A stretch of DNA of 42,972 bases, taken from contig RDZR01000048.1 of assembly GCA_004294095.1 (NCBI GenBank), positions 1-42,972 on the forward strand. The letters are read 5' to 3'. This document shows positions 9,289 to 18,905 of the stretch, in pieces. The position numbers and the translations under genes are program-made. The notes under the pieces are model-generated. The model saw only the letters and a list, made by a program, of their open reading frames with translations, was not told the DNA's origin and ran no database searches. Each line of letters begins with the position of its first letter. Position 1 is the stretch's first letter. The stretch comes from Verrucomicrobiota bacterium (GTDB taxonomy: Bacteria; Verrucomicrobiota; Verrucomicrobiia; Verrucomicrobiales; Akkermansiaceae).

Positions 9289-9945
9289 TTGTGGTGGATA
9301 GATCACATGAACGATTGCATGACATCGCCAACGCATCCTTCCAATCTTGAGTTACAAGCTCTATCAGTTTTGTGGCATGGAGGTCCGCTGACAGTGGGGG
9401 CAATCCTGGAATCGTTGCCTGATGGCAAAGAGCGAGCATACACGACCGTGCTGTCGGTGATGCAAAGCCTCGAACGAAAGAATCTCGTCAAACGTATGAA
9501 GACCGGCCGAGCACATGTTTATGTGCCGGCCTATTCGCAAGAATTGATTGTGCAGCGAGCTACACAAGATTTTCTAACAAACGCGTTTGGAGGACGTCTT
9601 GAAGAGGCGATCCTCGCAATACTCTCCGCTGGCACATTGACGCTAGAAGAGAAACTAAACATTGAACGCGAACTCCAACGACATAAGACCATGGCTGCAA
9701 AAAAAACAGCAAAGAAAGCAGCGGTAAAAACCGCCAAGAAAGCCGCCGTAAAAAAAGCGGCACCTAAAGCACCTGCTAAAAAAGCCCCTGTGAAGAAGGC
9801 GCCAGCTAAAAAGGCGCCAGCTAAAAAAGTGGCGAAAAAAGCAGTTAAAAAGGTCGCCAAAAGTGCGAAAAAAGCAGTAACGAAAGTTGCTAAAAAGACA
9901 GTTGCTAAAAAAGCACCTGCCAAAAAAACAGCTAAGAAGAAGTAA
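9289..9945 (+). CDS. BlaI/MecI-type repressor fused to a histone-H1-like Lys/Ala tail
   Basis: Residues about 15-130 form a BlaI/MecI/CopY winged-helix regulator (LELQALSVLWHGGPLTVGAI, then AYTTVLSVMQSLERKNLV as recognition region, and a C-terminal dimer helix). The last 85 residues are almost only Lys, Ala, Pro, Val and Thr in KKA/PAKK repeats, as in bacterial H1-like proteins such as chlamydial Hc. The two parts are in one uninterrupted frame. An ATG at 9691 begins exactly at the tail (MAAKKTAKK), so a separate H1-like protein could also be made by internal initiation; I see no strong ribosome site before it. For the long form, ATGs at 9307 or 9319 are likelier starts than the GTG at 9289. 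No BlaR-type sensor is adjacent. Confidence 0.85.
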   Translation: MWWIDHMNDCMTSPTHPSNLELQALSVLWHGGPLTVGAILESLPDGKERAYTTVLSVMQSLERKNLVKRMKTGRAHVYVPAYSQELIVQRATQDFLTNAFGGRLEEAILAILSAGTLTLEEKLNIERELQRHKTMAAKKTAKKAAVKTAKKAAVKKAAPKAPAKKAPVKKAPAKKAPAKKVAKKAVKKVAKSAKKAVTKVAKKTVAKKAPAKKTAKKK

Positions 9946-10021
9946 CCAATTCCCGAGTCTCATTGAAGCACTCGCGGATATCCCGCGGGGCTGAAAATCA
10001 GTTCCTCAACGGGATTTCAAG

Positions 10022-10047
10022 GGCGGAAGACTCTAGGGTCTTCCGCC
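10022..10047. terminator. Perfect hairpin between convergent genes
   Basis: GGCGGAAGAC and its exact complement GTCTTCCGCC flank a six-base loop. The hairpin lies between the end of the BlaI/H1-like gene and the end of the leftward gene at 10050, so it can serve both strands. The T-rich tail is weak (TCTTAG on plus), so termination may be only partly intrinsic. Confidence 0.7.
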
Positions 10048-10049
10048 TC

Positions 10050-11963
10050 TTAGTTGGGAGATTTTTCTTGTTGATTGTCTAGGTTTTGTTTTTGAGCGTC
10101 AAATAAATGGCGTAAATCATCACCTACTTCTTGGCCAAGAGCACGTTCAGCTAGGTTGATCGAATTTTGATTGAGGAATTGCCTGCGTTTAGAAGCAAAG
10201 AGTGAGATCTCAGGAATGATTTTCACCCCATGAGCGGTCTCGATCAGTGCCACGATCTGATGAGTCATTGTATCAGCTTGTTGGATTTCAACGGCTGCGA
10301 TGGAGAGGAATTTCCCATGAGAAATTTGAGTGACGCGGGTTTTGTTATCCGGATTTTTTGCTAATAAGAGATCATAACTGAGATTGCGTATGAGGGTATT
10401 GCGCGAGGAATCTGAATCGCTGAGTTGAGCCGTGCTTGAAAGCATGGGGAGCAATCGGCCACCACGCATGGCATCTAACCATTGGTGGGTTGCTTCGCTC
10501 GCAAGGTCGTCACTCGGTGGTTTGATCTTGCCATTATGCTGTATGATCGTTGAGTTTTGGAAGATTTCTTTGAATGATATAGGCGAAAGTTCTTTGGGTG
10601 ATGGCGTTGGCAAGTTGTGAGAAGTAAGCAATGCGGAAGTGTTAGGGTTTGGAATCCAGAGCCAACGATTCTCCTCGCGCTGTAGGTAAAGGCTGCGCGT
10701 TTTGATACGGCTTGGTTGATCTGATGAGAAGATGTGCACAGCTGCGAGCCATAATGAGTCGTTCGAGGCGATGGGCTTGATCACCACATCTCGAATGATC
10801 GTCGCATCATGAAAAGATTTCCACAAATCCATGATGGATGAAAAGTCTGCTTGCAGCGTGGTGCCTTTTGGTTGAGCTAATTTGAGGAGTGGACCTGGGG
10901 TGGGGGCGAATAATGCTTGCTGCCACTCGTGGCATGCCATTTCAGTGGTTGGTAAATGATCTGCTAGGTTTTGACGCAGATAGATTCTAACAAATTCGCT
11001 GGTTGGAAAATTGTTGAATACCTTAGAGCCATTCTCACTCGATCTGATAGATTGAGTATTAAAATCAATTTGCCAACTGAGGTTAGGAGTCCGTTGAATT
11101 ATGAAATCAAACTCGATGATGCTGTCTGCAAGCTCTCCACTTGTAATCAATGCGGCAATGCCGAAAGTATGCACATCATTTTTGGATGATTCATAACTGA
11201 TGACGCGCAGCGTTTGTGGCAAAGTGATTTGATGAAGCCAATGATTTGGAGTGTTTGGTAGCTTTAGCGAATCGATGATGCGAATTCGTTCTAACCAATT
11301 GTTAGGAGGCTCATCGGCATGCCCACCTAGCAAGGCGAGTGCAGTGAGACGGTCTCCAGTGGCACAGGCATTGAGAAAGACTTCCAATGCTTCTCTGGCA
11401 TTGAGCTGTATGACGGAATCATGTGTGACATGCGCATTGATTTGCTCACGAATGATGCGAAATGAGGCTTGCTGGAGATTTTTAAGTTCATCCATTTGTT
11501 TAGTGAGCATCCAATTTTCTAACAAGCGCGCGTTTTCGCGGGTTTGATTGGAAAACATGGCGCGCGTATTTTCAAAGGAAGCCGGAACGGGTGCCACCAG
11601 CCATTCGTCCGCAATTCGAATCAGGCCAAGAGGTAGAACACGGTCTGTGGTTGAAGCTGATGGGTCAATTTTTAAGATCATCACGGCTGCAAGATTGCCA
11701 TCTGTATTTACGCTGCCGATGGTTAGCTTCGCATCCTTGATTTGTGACGCGACGTTTTGCCAAATGAAGTCGATGGCTTGTTTTTTCTCCACATTGGTCG
11801 TCGGCAACATCGCAGTGCCTTCCAAGAAATTTTGGCCAAAGTTGTGGATTTTTACTTTTTCCAAAAATCCCAATGCGGCATCACTGGGAGATGTTGCGGC
11901 GGCATGCGCAGACAAGTTGAAAATAATCAGTGCAGAAAGTAATTTCACTCTGAGGAAATTCAT
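10050..11963 (-). CDS. Exported protein of unknown function
   Basis: About 637 residues with a signal peptide (MNFLRVKLLSALIIFNLSAHAAA). I recognise no family. The body alternates segments that look like repeated alpha+beta units, each containing a phrase of the type ADEWLVAPVP, NRWLWIPNP or PNLSWQIDF, which suggests three or four related NTF2-like modules, but that is an impression. No metal or catalytic motif is evident. An upstream ATG at 12065 would add 34 residues before the signal peptide and overlap the next gene by 67 bases, so the start at 11963 is preferred; the gene then follows the YdjM-like gene by 35 bases and is probably co-transcribed with it. Confidence 0.75.
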   Translation of the reverse strand: MNFLRVKLLSALIIFNLSAHAAATSPSDAALGFLEKVKIHNFGQNFLEGTAMLPTTNVEKKQAIDFIWQNVASQIKDAKLTIGSVNTDGNLAAVMILKIDPSASTTDRVLPLGLIRIADEWLVAPVPASFENTRAMFSNQTRENARLLENWMLTKQMDELKNLQQASFRIIREQINAHVTHDSVIQLNAREALEVFLNACATGDRLTALALLGGHADEPPNNWLERIRIIDSLKLPNTPNHWLHQITLPQTLRVISYESSKNDVHTFGIAALITSGELADSIIEFDFIIQRTPNLSWQIDFNTQSIRSSENGSKVFNNFPTSEFVRIYLRQNLADHLPTTEMACHEWQQALFAPTPGPLLKLAQPKGTTLQADFSSIMDLWKSFHDATIIRDVVIKPIASNDSLWLAAVHIFSSDQPSRIKTRSLYLQREENRWLWIPNPNTSALLTSHNLPTPSPKELSPISFKEIFQNSTIIQHNGKIKPPSDDLASEATHQWLDAMRGGRLLPMLSSTAQLSDSDSSRNTLIRNLSYDLLLAKNPDNKTRVTQISHGKFLSIAAVEIQQADTMTHQIVALIETAHGVKIIPEISLFASKRRQFLNQNSINLAERALGQEVGDDLRHLFDAQKQNLDNQQEKSPN

Positions 11964-11998
11964 AGCGCAATCACTGATTGGGAGAAGTCCAGAATTGA

Positions 11999-13108
11999 TC
12001 ATCGGCTCGGAAGCAGTTCTGGCAAGCTGCCGGGTGTATTTGCGAGTCTCGGATTCGCCTCCCAAGCAGAGCGATCACCGAGGAAGGTTCTCTTGAGTAG
12101 GCGGTTTAAATATTCCATGCTACAACGTTTCGCGGCAAGCATCGGCCACAAGCGATCTTTTTTGCGATCTTTGAGAAAGAGCCATGAGCGGTGCATCTGG
12201 CTATCGACCATGCCTTTTCTTTTCCCCCAGATGCGCGCTTCACTGGATCTCATATCTACTAGAAATAAGCCCTTAGTGTGCGGTCGCACAATCCACCAAT
12301 TGGATGTCGCGTGAAGCATTGATTTGATTTCCCGATTTTTTTGGTAAGTCTCAATAACATCACGTTGGCGAGGATAGATCGTCCATTGGCTTGGTGATGC
12401 ACTGCCTTCAAATACGGATCGGTAGCTCACATGGATGGCATCCTCTTGCTCGATCAACACGCGCCATATCAGCGGGCTTAGCGGCAGCGGTGTGGCAAGC
12501 ATCCGGCTGTAACTTATTTCTTGTTGTTTCAAGGCCTGTTGGCTTTGTGATGATACCCATGCTCGGCAAGAAATCATGAACATGAGGATACCCATGGTGA
12601 ACAAAGATCCACGAGCCAGAAAAACCATCTGCAAGTGAAAGGGCAATTTTTTACCTTTGATGATCAAATGTGCGATGGCCCATGCCAGAGGGATGCACAC
12701 GACCGAACATGTTAGATGATCGTAGCAAGGAAACGCGATTCGCGCCATCGAGATTGGCCACAGAAGTGCCACACCATTGGTGGAAAGAAGCTCGATGGCG
12801 ATGTGCATGCTCCAAGTGAGCCCAATCCATTTTGCGCATTGGGCGCGGCTCCACTTCAGAGATCGCCAATACTTTGATAACAAAAATGACCCGCCGTAGG
12901 CAGCGACGATGATTCCCAACAGCGAATGAGTTGGCCCCGCGTCCAAAAACAAAGCGTGTGAAGTGGATAAAAGAAAGCCGAGCAAGCGATCCACATCAGG
13001 AGCTAGGCCGAGGATCGCTCCCCAAACAAGAGCTTGATGGCCCAAGCGTTTTCCTAACAGCCAATAGCCGATGGCGGCCCCTGCCATTGCTTGAAACACT
13101 TCAATCAC
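11999..13108 (-). CDS. YdjM-like inner-membrane metal-dependent hydrolase (DUF457)
   Basis: A 369-residue membrane protein. The N-terminal half carries the DUF457/YdjM signature: GHQALVWGAILGLAPDVD, with the acidic pair, followed by GPTHSLLG, inside several hydrophobic helices. These residues resemble the phospholipase-C-like metal site assigned to the family, but substrate is unknown. The C-terminal third (from about 190) is less hydrophobic, rich in Arg, Lys and Trp, and not part of the standard family; it ends with a Leu/Pro segment. The gene is followed closely by the exported protein at 10050-11963. Confidence 0.75.
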   Translation of the reverse strand: MIEVFQAMAGAAIGYWLLGKRLGHQALVWGAILGLAPDVDRLLGFLLSTSHALFLDAGPTHSLLGIIVAAYGGSFLLSKYWRSLKWSRAQCAKWIGLTWSMHIAIELLSTNGVALLWPISMARIAFPCYDHLTCSVVCIPLAWAIAHLIIKGKKLPFHLQMVFLARGSLFTMGILMFMISCRAWVSSQSQQALKQQEISYSRMLATPLPLSPLIWRVLIEQEDAIHVSYRSVFEGSASPSQWTIYPRQRDVIETYQKNREIKSMLHATSNWWIVRPHTKGLFLVDMRSSEARIWGKRKGMVDSQMHRSWLFLKDRKKDRLWPMLAAKRCSMEYLNRLLKRTFLGDRSAWEANPRLANTPGSLPELLPSR

Positions 13109-13151
13109 GGCGTGAGTCTAGTCTGAAAATGCCGGTTGAACATTTGAAAAA

Positions 13152-15818
13152 TCATGAATTCAAGCCAACAAATTGATCGCCAAACTTGTGGCCTGCGGCG
13201 AGTGCCTCGAAAGTGTCAAAATCCACGCGATCCGCTGGTGGCCAAAATGATTTTTTTGAAATGGATTCCGCAATCCGAAGGCCACATTTCACCGCAGAGT
13301 CTAAATCAGTTAGATTGAATGCATCCCATGCATCGAGCGAGATTTCACCAGTTATCTCTGAGAGAACGAAATAACATGGTTTTGGAAATGTATCAGCCAA
13401 CGTTCGCAGTGCATGACAATAAAGCGGCAACTGTAGGTTGATCCATGGCAGCTCTCCGGCGGGATGTATATCAGATGAGCTGCTCTGTGGGGACGGTTTT
13501 TTTTTGCGGTGTTTTAGATCGATTGCAACCTTTTTGCCCGATTTATAGTCGATCACGCGGCGCTCTCCCGATGAGACATGGCAATCAATCCGATCGATGC
13601 TCCCATGAATTGTTAGATCACCCAGCGGGAATTCAATTTTAGATTCCACGCATTCGATTCGCCAACCCTCAGCGAAGATCTGACTCTGAACTTCGGCAAA
13701 AGCTTTGAGGCGTTGCTTAATCGCTTCTGCTTGTATCCGGATTGCAAGTGGGGCTTGTGGGCCAAATGTTTCAAGAATTAAATCGGTTAGAATTTTTTGG
13801 ACGCAATTATCAATCGCATCTGCTTCTGCAAGCGTGTTGGTATCTGGATCTGCCCCCCATTTTTCTAACACGCGGTGGATGATTGTGCCACAATCACTTA
13901 AATTCCATTCTTTGCGTGCTGGTTCGCGCGACTGACAGCCTAGCACATTTTTCAGGTAAAATCGAAATGGGCAGGCCAAATAATCGTTGAGCGCGGTGAC
14001 GGAAAATTGATTAGGAACATCGCAGGAAGGGACATTCCAGCAAAATGGTCTTTCCCAAATGATCGCCGCATCATCACTTTCCACAGGTTTGAACAATGAG
14101 GCGGCTCGCTCTGCTAGATCGTCCGGCGGCGCGGCAAGCAAGACGCGCGAAGGTAAAAGTGGATCGCCAGATGCGGAATATTTTCCTAACAGAATATCGA
14201 TGCGCCCATTTTGTGATCTTGAATTCACCAATGCATGGTAGAGATAGGCATCGCGAGCGGCACGAGATTCTTGATGCGTGATGCCCAATTGTTTGCGGGC
14301 AACTTCGCTTAGCCATGGTTCTGTTCCAGCCATCTTTGGCACGGACCCTTCATTCATGCCGCAGAGGATTAAATGGCTTCCCGGTTGATGGAAAATTTCG
14401 AGCCAGCCTTGAACATCGATCACTCGATGGGGCGGGGGACTCGCCGTTTCCGCAGGCAGAGAATCTAACATCCAAGCGATCCAAAAATCGGCGCGACGAG
14501 GCGAGGCGTTGATGAATGGTTGCGATTCTTCAAGCCAGGTGGCGATCGGCTTGATGGAGTTATTTTGCTCATCGGGCGTGGCCGATGTGAGCAAGGTCAA
14601 CAATTCGGATAAATGATGTGTCAGATCACTGCTCGCCATGCGCTGGCGCCATGCATCAAGGTCTGTGATGGCAAATTTAAGTGGCGTATCTTCTTTGAGA
14701 TGCCTAACGGCTGCCGCAGTTGTCTGACAGAGCTTTCGATCGCGCAGTTTAGCAAGCGATTTGGCATGATCATAGAGATTGTCTTGCACGATGGCTGCCG
14801 TCATCGGTTGAGAAAATAAATCCGCGAGTGGCACGATGCTGTCATTGATCAACCATTGATTGAAAAGCGTGAGCCATCGCCGAAATCCTGATAGAGGCAC
14901 TGCCGCGCCGGGATGAAATGCCGGCCAGCCAGCACGCGATAAATCGATAGCGATGGCATGGGCAACTTCGGGATCGGCGCTACCGATCGCCGCATGCTTA
15001 GCTTCTGTTTGATGATCACTCAATAGCGCGATAACTTTTTCAGCCTGCTTTTTTGGATTGATGAGAAGGTGCACTGCGCTTGGCTTTTCAGGGAAAGAAA
15101 GTTCCCTCTCGGCCCAACTATTTTCTGGCAATCCAATTGTCGAAAATGAGGCGGCTTCATGAGGAGGAGCCGCGATGAGGCTTGTTAGATTTCCCTGCCA
15201 TGCATTGAATGCCCTGTCTAACAGTGGGCTCATCTCAGTGATCCCGATGAGCATGATTCTCTCGACGTGGTTTGGAATTAGCGCGGTATTTTTTAGCGCA
15301 CGACTCCGGCTTGTTAGATCCCATCCGCTCAGTTTTTCTTCTACGGCAGATTCTAATTTCGCGAGTGCTTGCCACCGATCTGCGGCGTGTGTGTGCGCCA
15401 ATTGCCTCGCTGCACTTGTAAAAGTAAGCCCGTTTTCTTGAAGCGAGCGTCTCAAATTAAGCATTTCATCGGCGAGCGATTTAAGCACTGCGGCTGATGG
15501 CTCCGGGGGATCTGGAAGTAGCGCAACGTATGGCTTCCAATCATCGATCCTCTCAAAAATTTCAAACCAAGCATAACATTCTTGCCAATCTGTGGCGATT
15601 TGCGGAGCGCGCAACTGCATCATCAAACCCGGCGTGGTAAAGTGGGGTGAAAGCATGGCGCCCGCCCTCGAAATAAGTGCTTCACGAAGGCTGCGGCCAC
15701 TTTGCACCGTGGGCACCACGATCCATGCTTCGGGCAGAAGCTCTTTATTTTCTAACAACCAATCACATGCGCATTCGATGATGGGGCGATCCCAACCTAG
15801 AAATATACGCTCGATCAT
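13152..15818 (-). CDS. AddB-like PD-(D/E)XK nuclease / helicase-related protein
   Basis: An 888-residue cytoplasmic protein resembling the AddB subunit of AddAB-type recombination helicase-nucleases. The C-terminal third has the RecB-family nuclease: FSVTALNDYLACPFRFYL, GTIIHRVLEKWG, then IHGSIDRID and VIDYKSGK, which supply the catalytic Asp and Lys. The N-terminal part looks like an inactivated superfamily-1 helicase; I see no intact Walker A, as in AddB. The full four-cysteine iron-sulfur set of Bacillus AddB is not obvious; CPFRFYLKNVLGC gives only two. An AddA-type partner is not in the window, so it must lie elsewhere or the protein acts with another helicase. Confidence 0.8.
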   Translation of the reverse strand: MIERIFLGWDRPIIECACDWLLENKELLPEAWIVVPTVQSGRSLREALISRAGAMLSPHFTTPGLMMQLRAPQIATDWQECYAWFEIFERIDDWKPYVALLPDPPEPSAAVLKSLADEMLNLRRSLQENGLTFTSAARQLAHTHAADRWQALAKLESAVEEKLSGWDLTSRSRALKNTALIPNHVERIMLIGITEMSPLLDRAFNAWQGNLTSLIAAPPHEAASFSTIGLPENSWAERELSFPEKPSAVHLLINPKKQAEKVIALLSDHQTEAKHAAIGSADPEVAHAIAIDLSRAGWPAFHPGAAVPLSGFRRWLTLFNQWLINDSIVPLADLFSQPMTAAIVQDNLYDHAKSLAKLRDRKLCQTTAAAVRHLKEDTPLKFAITDLDAWRQRMASSDLTHHLSELLTLLTSATPDEQNNSIKPIATWLEESQPFINASPRRADFWIAWMLDSLPAETASPPPHRVIDVQGWLEIFHQPGSHLILCGMNEGSVPKMAGTEPWLSEVARKQLGITHQESRAARDAYLYHALVNSRSQNGRIDILLGKYSASGDPLLPSRVLLAAPPDDLAERAASLFKPVESDDAAIIWERPFCWNVPSCDVPNQFSVTALNDYLACPFRFYLKNVLGCQSREPARKEWNLSDCGTIIHRVLEKWGADPDTNTLAEADAIDNCVQKILTDLILETFGPQAPLAIRIQAEAIKQRLKAFAEVQSQIFAEGWRIECVESKIEFPLGDLTIHGSIDRIDCHVSSGERRVIDYKSGKKVAIDLKHRKKKPSPQSSSSDIHPAGELPWINLQLPLYCHALRTLADTFPKPCYFVLSEITGEISLDAWDAFNLTDLDSAVKCGLRIAESISKKSFWPPADRVDFDTFEALAAGHKFGDQFVGLNS

Positions 15819-15873
15819 GTTAATACTATTTCCTTAGTAGTTGTGCAAAAAAACTCTGCAACAGCAAAAAAAA

Positions 15874-16665
15874 TCAACGCGCCAGCAATGGCCCGCATAC
15901 GCTGCGGCGCGTAAGAAATTCATCTGCGAGATCGCCATATGCCTGAGCTCCGATGCCATTGCGATCATGCTCGAAAATGGTTTTCCCATGGCTAGGTGCC
16001 TCGCCAATGCGGATTGTGCGCGGAATCATCGTGCGATACATTTGATCCGGAAAAAATCGCGCCACTTCTTCGACCACTTGCCGCGATAACAAAGTCCGCC
16101 CATCATACATCGTCATCGCGATGCCTTCGAGCCGGATGTTAGGTTGTGCATCCGAATTGCGAATTTGATCAATCACATGGACGATCTTTGCCAGTCCTTC
16201 CAGCCCATACCACTCGCATTGCAGCGGGATTAAAATTTCATCCGCAGCGGCAAGAGCCGAGGTCATCAACACGCCAAGAGATGGCGGAGTGTCGAGAATG
16301 CAAAAATCAAAAAGATCATTCGGCTTGAGTGCTTGGAGGATATCGCGCAGGCGAGTCAGATGATCGTCGCTGCGGGCAAGCTCGATTTCCACACCTGCTA
16401 GATCCATTTCAGATGGCACCAATGAAAGGTTGGCGCGTCCAGTTTCTAGAATTTGTTGAGCAACTGTGCGCTCGCCTAACAGAACAGGATACATGCTGCA
16501 ACCTTCTGCGGGATCGATGCCTAAGCCGCTGGTGCAATTGGCTTGCGGGTCCAAATCGATGAGTAGCACGCGTTGTCCTCGCATCGCAAGCCCGGCTGAT
16601 AGATTGAGCGCAGTCGTGGTTTTCCCAACACCCCCTTTTTGATTGGCAATCGCAACAACTTTCAT
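15874..16665 (-). CDS. parA: ParA/Soj-type chromosome-partitioning ATPase
   Basis: A 263-residue deviant-Walker ATPase. Seen: KGGVGKTT at residues 10-17, the LIDLDPQAN Walker A' strand, and LDTPPSLG. The start is set at 16665 because [12 protein letters not shown] is the family N-terminus; an extension to 16734 adds 23 residues with no counterpart. ParA works with ParB and parS to segregate origins. No parB follows here, which is unusual because parA and parB usually adjoin; parB may be elsewhere. Neighbours are chromosomal housekeeping genes, so this is not evidence of a plasmid. Confidence 0.9.
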   Translation of the reverse strand: MKVVAIANQKGGVGKTTTALNLSAGLAMRGQRVLLIDLDPQANCTSGLGIDPAEGCSMYPVLLGERTVAQQILETGRANLSLVPSEMDLAGVEIELARSDDHLTRLRDILQALKPNDLFDFCILDTPPSLGVLMTSALAAADEILIPLQCEWYGLEGLAKIVHVIDQIRNSDAQPNIRLEGIAMTMYDGRTLLSRQVVEEVARFFPDQMYRTMIPRTIRIGEAPSHGKTIFEHDRNGIGAQAYGDLADEFLTRRSVCGPLLAR

Positions 16666-16736
16666 GGTCTTTGCTTCCCGTAAATCACGCCACACCATTC
16701 CTTGATCATCGCCAGCGTGCAATGAAAACCGCATAT

Positions 16737-17225
16737 TCAGTGCTCAATATCCGCCAAACCAATGAGTTTTGGAGGAATTAAAAATCTCAATGTGCCAGCG
16801 CGTGCGGGCGGCTCAATGGTAATGCCTACCAGCGCGGCCTTTTTCACTTCCAAGTTGCCACAGCTAAATCCCAGAATCCATTCGGCAAACATCGAAAAAT
16901 CCGGCTCATGGCCAACGATTGCCACGCTGCTAAAATCCATAAACGCGGCCAACTCACGCAATCCTTGCTCGGGTGCCATGCCACACGCGAGCCACCCTTG
17001 CACGATCGGCCCTGGCATGCCTGCTGCCGCGCAAAAGGCCTCCGCCGTCTGTCGCGCACGCACCAGCGGGCTGGTAAGCACGACTTCTGGCAATAGCTTT
17101 GCTTGCTCAAGTAGCTTGGCCGCTCGAACGCCTTGCCAGTGACCTTTGGGCATCAATTGTCGTTCAGTATCGCCTAACAGATTGTAATCTTCGGCTTTGC
17201 CGTGGCGCAGTAAAATGAGCTCCAT
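16737..17225 (-). CDS. sixA: SixA-type phosphohistidine phosphatase
   Basis: A compact histidine-phosphatase-superfamily protein of 162 residues. The catalytic LLRHGKAE motif is at the N-terminus, and the second catalytic His is in VGHEPDF. Residues [13 protein letters not shown] are also typical. SixA dephosphorylates phosphohistidine in signalling or sugar phosphotransfer proteins in E. coli; the partner here is unknown. The length matches SixA rather than larger phosphoglycerate mutases. It lies 30 bases after fabG and 71 before parA. Confidence 0.88.
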   Translation of the reverse strand: MELILLRHGKAEDYNLLGDTERQLMPKGHWQGVRAAKLLEQAKLLPEVVLTSPLVRARQTAEAFCAAAGMPGPIVQGWLACGMAPEQGLRELAAFMDFSSVAIVGHEPDFSMFAEWILGFSCGNLEVKKAALVGITIEPPARAGTLRFLIPPKLIGLADIEH

Positions 17226-17255
17226 GGGGAAAGTAATTTTTTGTTAGAAAAATTA

Positions 17256-18002
17256 TCACATCGTCATACCGCCATCCACTGCGAGCACTTGGCCGGTGAT
17301 GTAACGCGCAGCTGGACTTGCTAGAAAGCCGACCGCGGCCGCGATGTCCGCCGTGTTGCCAAAACCTGCGAGCGGAATTTTCCCAATCACCGCATCTTTG
17401 ACGGCTTGCGGAAGCTCATCGGTCATATCCGTGGTGATGAATCCTGGTGCCACGGCATTGCATGTCACCGCGCGGCCTGCGAGCTCTCGTGCTACGGCTT
17501 TGGTAAATCCGATCAAGCCAGCTTTGCTCGCTGAATAGTTCGCTTGGCCCGCGTTGCCGATCAGCCCGATGACAGACGCGATGTTGATGATTCGAGCATC
17601 CTCGGCTTTCATCAGTGGCCTCATGAAGGCTTTGACCATATTAAAAGCCCCCTTCAAATTGGTATCCACCACTTGATCCCAGTCGTCCTCTTTCATCCGC
17701 ATGAGCAAGCCATCGCGTGTTACCCCGGCGTTGTTGATTAAAATGTGCACCTGCCCGAGCTGGTCTGAAATCGACTTTGCCAGCTCTTGCACCGCTGCAT
17801 GGTCCGCCACATCCACCGCAAATGCAGTCGCCTTGCCCGGATACAGCGAGTTGATTTCTTCAGCAGCTTTTCCACAACTTGATGCGCTCCGGCTGACGAC
17901 GGCGACGCTTGCCCCCTCAGCGGCAAACATCCTTGCAATCTCTTGACCGATGCCGCGGCCGGCACCCGTTACCACCGCAGTTTTTCCTGAAAAACGTGAC
18001 AT
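17256..18002 (-). CDS. fabG: 3-oxoacyl-[acyl-carrier-protein] reductase
   Basis: A 248-residue short-chain dehydrogenase that matches FabG throughout: NADP-binding TGAGRGIG, NNAGVTRD, the catalytic Ser in SVIGLIGNAG, the YSASK tyrosine and lysine, and the closing TGQVLAVDGGM. It reduces beta-ketoacyl-ACP in fatty-acid elongation. Other fab genes are not adjacent, so another SDR role is possible, but length and motifs favour FabG. Confidence 0.9.
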   Translation of the reverse strand: MSRFSGKTAVVTGAGRGIGQEIARMFAAEGASVAVVSRSASSCGKAAEEINSLYPGKATAFAVDVADHAAVQELAKSISDQLGQVHILINNAGVTRDGLLMRMKEDDWDQVVDTNLKGAFNMVKAFMRPLMKAEDARIINIASVIGLIGNAGQANYSASKAGLIGFTKAVARELAGRAVTCNAVAPGFITTDMTDELPQAVKDAVIGKIPLAGFGNTADIAAAVGFLASPAARYITGQVLAVDGGMTM

Positions 18003-18038
18003 GGGAAAGACTGTGCGGGTCCATCACCCACTGTCAAC

Positions 18039-18353
18039 TCAAGCAGTGATCCTGCGGAAAATTTGCTGGAATACGCGAACCACCAATACCACCGCGGCGA
18101 CGATCAGACCAAGCGTGAGTGCCAGCACTGCGACGATGAATCCGAGAAATAACCACAGCGGCCACCAGCGACGATCCAACCGATGAACGCGCGCTGCCCA
18201 CTCTTGCCATTTAGGCTGAGGCACCTGCTTTTCCATTTCAGGCATTTTCGCCGGAGCAACGCCATCGACTTCGATAACCTCCACCTCAATGGCTTCAAGA
18301 TCGCGTGCACTCATGGCTGGAGAAAAATTCATATCATCACCTACGGCTGTCAA
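18039..18353 (-). CDS. Small single-span membrane protein
   Basis: 104 residues, or 97 if it begins at the ATG at 18332. An acidic, proline-containing N-terminus is followed by an Arg/Trp-rich stretch (HRLDRRWWP) and one long hydrophobic segment (about 68-92) with a short basic tail. The pattern suggests a tail-anchored inner-membrane protein. I recognise no family. It lies 36 bases before fabG. Confidence 0.6.
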   Translation of the reverse strand: MTAVGDDMNFSPAMSARDLEAIEVEVIEVDGVAPAKMPEMEKQVPQPKWQEWAARVHRLDRRWWPLWLFLGFIVAVLALTLGLIVAAVVLVVRVFQQIFRRITA

Positions 18354-18380
18354 TCCAACGAAATCATTTGGAAAAATTGC

Positions 18381-18905
18381 CTAATATTCTTCCTCTTCCA
18401 AACTCTCACCCGGCACTGGCGGCAATAAATCTTCTCTTTCTAACAGCCGTTTCACGTCCATGTCCGCTAATAAATCCTCCGGTGTATTCCGCACCGTCGC
18501 CGCATACGGAATCAAGCGGTCTAACTCAGCAATCGCGCAGTGCACCATCGAAGAAATTATGTGTGCATCAAATTTTTCCCGCTCAAATAAATTGGCGATG
18601 CGAAAGACGATGAATTGCCGATCTAGGTCATACTCGAAGCCGCCTAATGTGAGTTGCTTGTTTGCACGCGCGAGCAGCTCATAAAAAATGGGCATGTGCG
18701 TTTTGTTCAATTGCAGCATGCTCTCGGCGACGATGCTCAGTGCGTTGAGCTGCGGATAGGCCTGCGCAATCATCGAGATCCGCGTGTGGTGCGCATCAAA
18801 GCCAGCGCGCAGCACATCGCGTCCATCGATCAATTCTGTATGCCAGCCATTTTGGCCAAACGCTTCTTCAACGCTAAGAATTTGTCGGGAGTGTGGGCGG
18901 TTCAT
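18381..18905 (-). CDS. YbjN-like protein
   Basis: About 174 residues, soluble, acidic at the C-terminus (GESLEEEEY). The pattern of an N-terminal alpha+beta half, LNKTHMPIFYELLARANKQLTLGGFEYD, and a following strand IVFRIANLF resembles the YbjN/type-III-chaperone-like fold of bacterial sensory transduction regulators; this is a resemblance, not a firm call. Start chosen at 18905 (MNRPHSRQIL) because the open frame to 18947 would add 14 unrelated residues and overlap the upstream gene further. As called, it overlaps the end of that gene by 32 bases. Confidence 0.65.
   Translation of the reverse strand: MNRPHSRQILSVEEAFGQNGWHTELIDGRDVLRAGFDAHHTRISMIAQAYPQLNALSIVAESMLQLNKTHMPIFYELLARANKQLTLGGFEYDLDRQFIVFRIANLFEREKFDAHIISSMVHCAIAELDRLIPYAATVRNTPEDLLADMDVKRLLEREDLLPPVPGESLEEEEY

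Noticed and set aside
9531-9923. Minus-strand hydrophobic frame opposite the H1-like tail (many Phe, Leu, Ala)
   Set aside because: It is the antisense of Lys/Ala repeats; no start context or family.
11964-12065. 34-residue N-terminal extension of the exported protein at 10050
   Set aside because: It precedes a perfect signal peptide and overlaps the YdjM-like gene.
15874-16665. parA as sign of a plasmid or integrated element
   Set aside because: Flanked by fabG, sixA and an AddB-like gene; no replication or integrase genes nearby.
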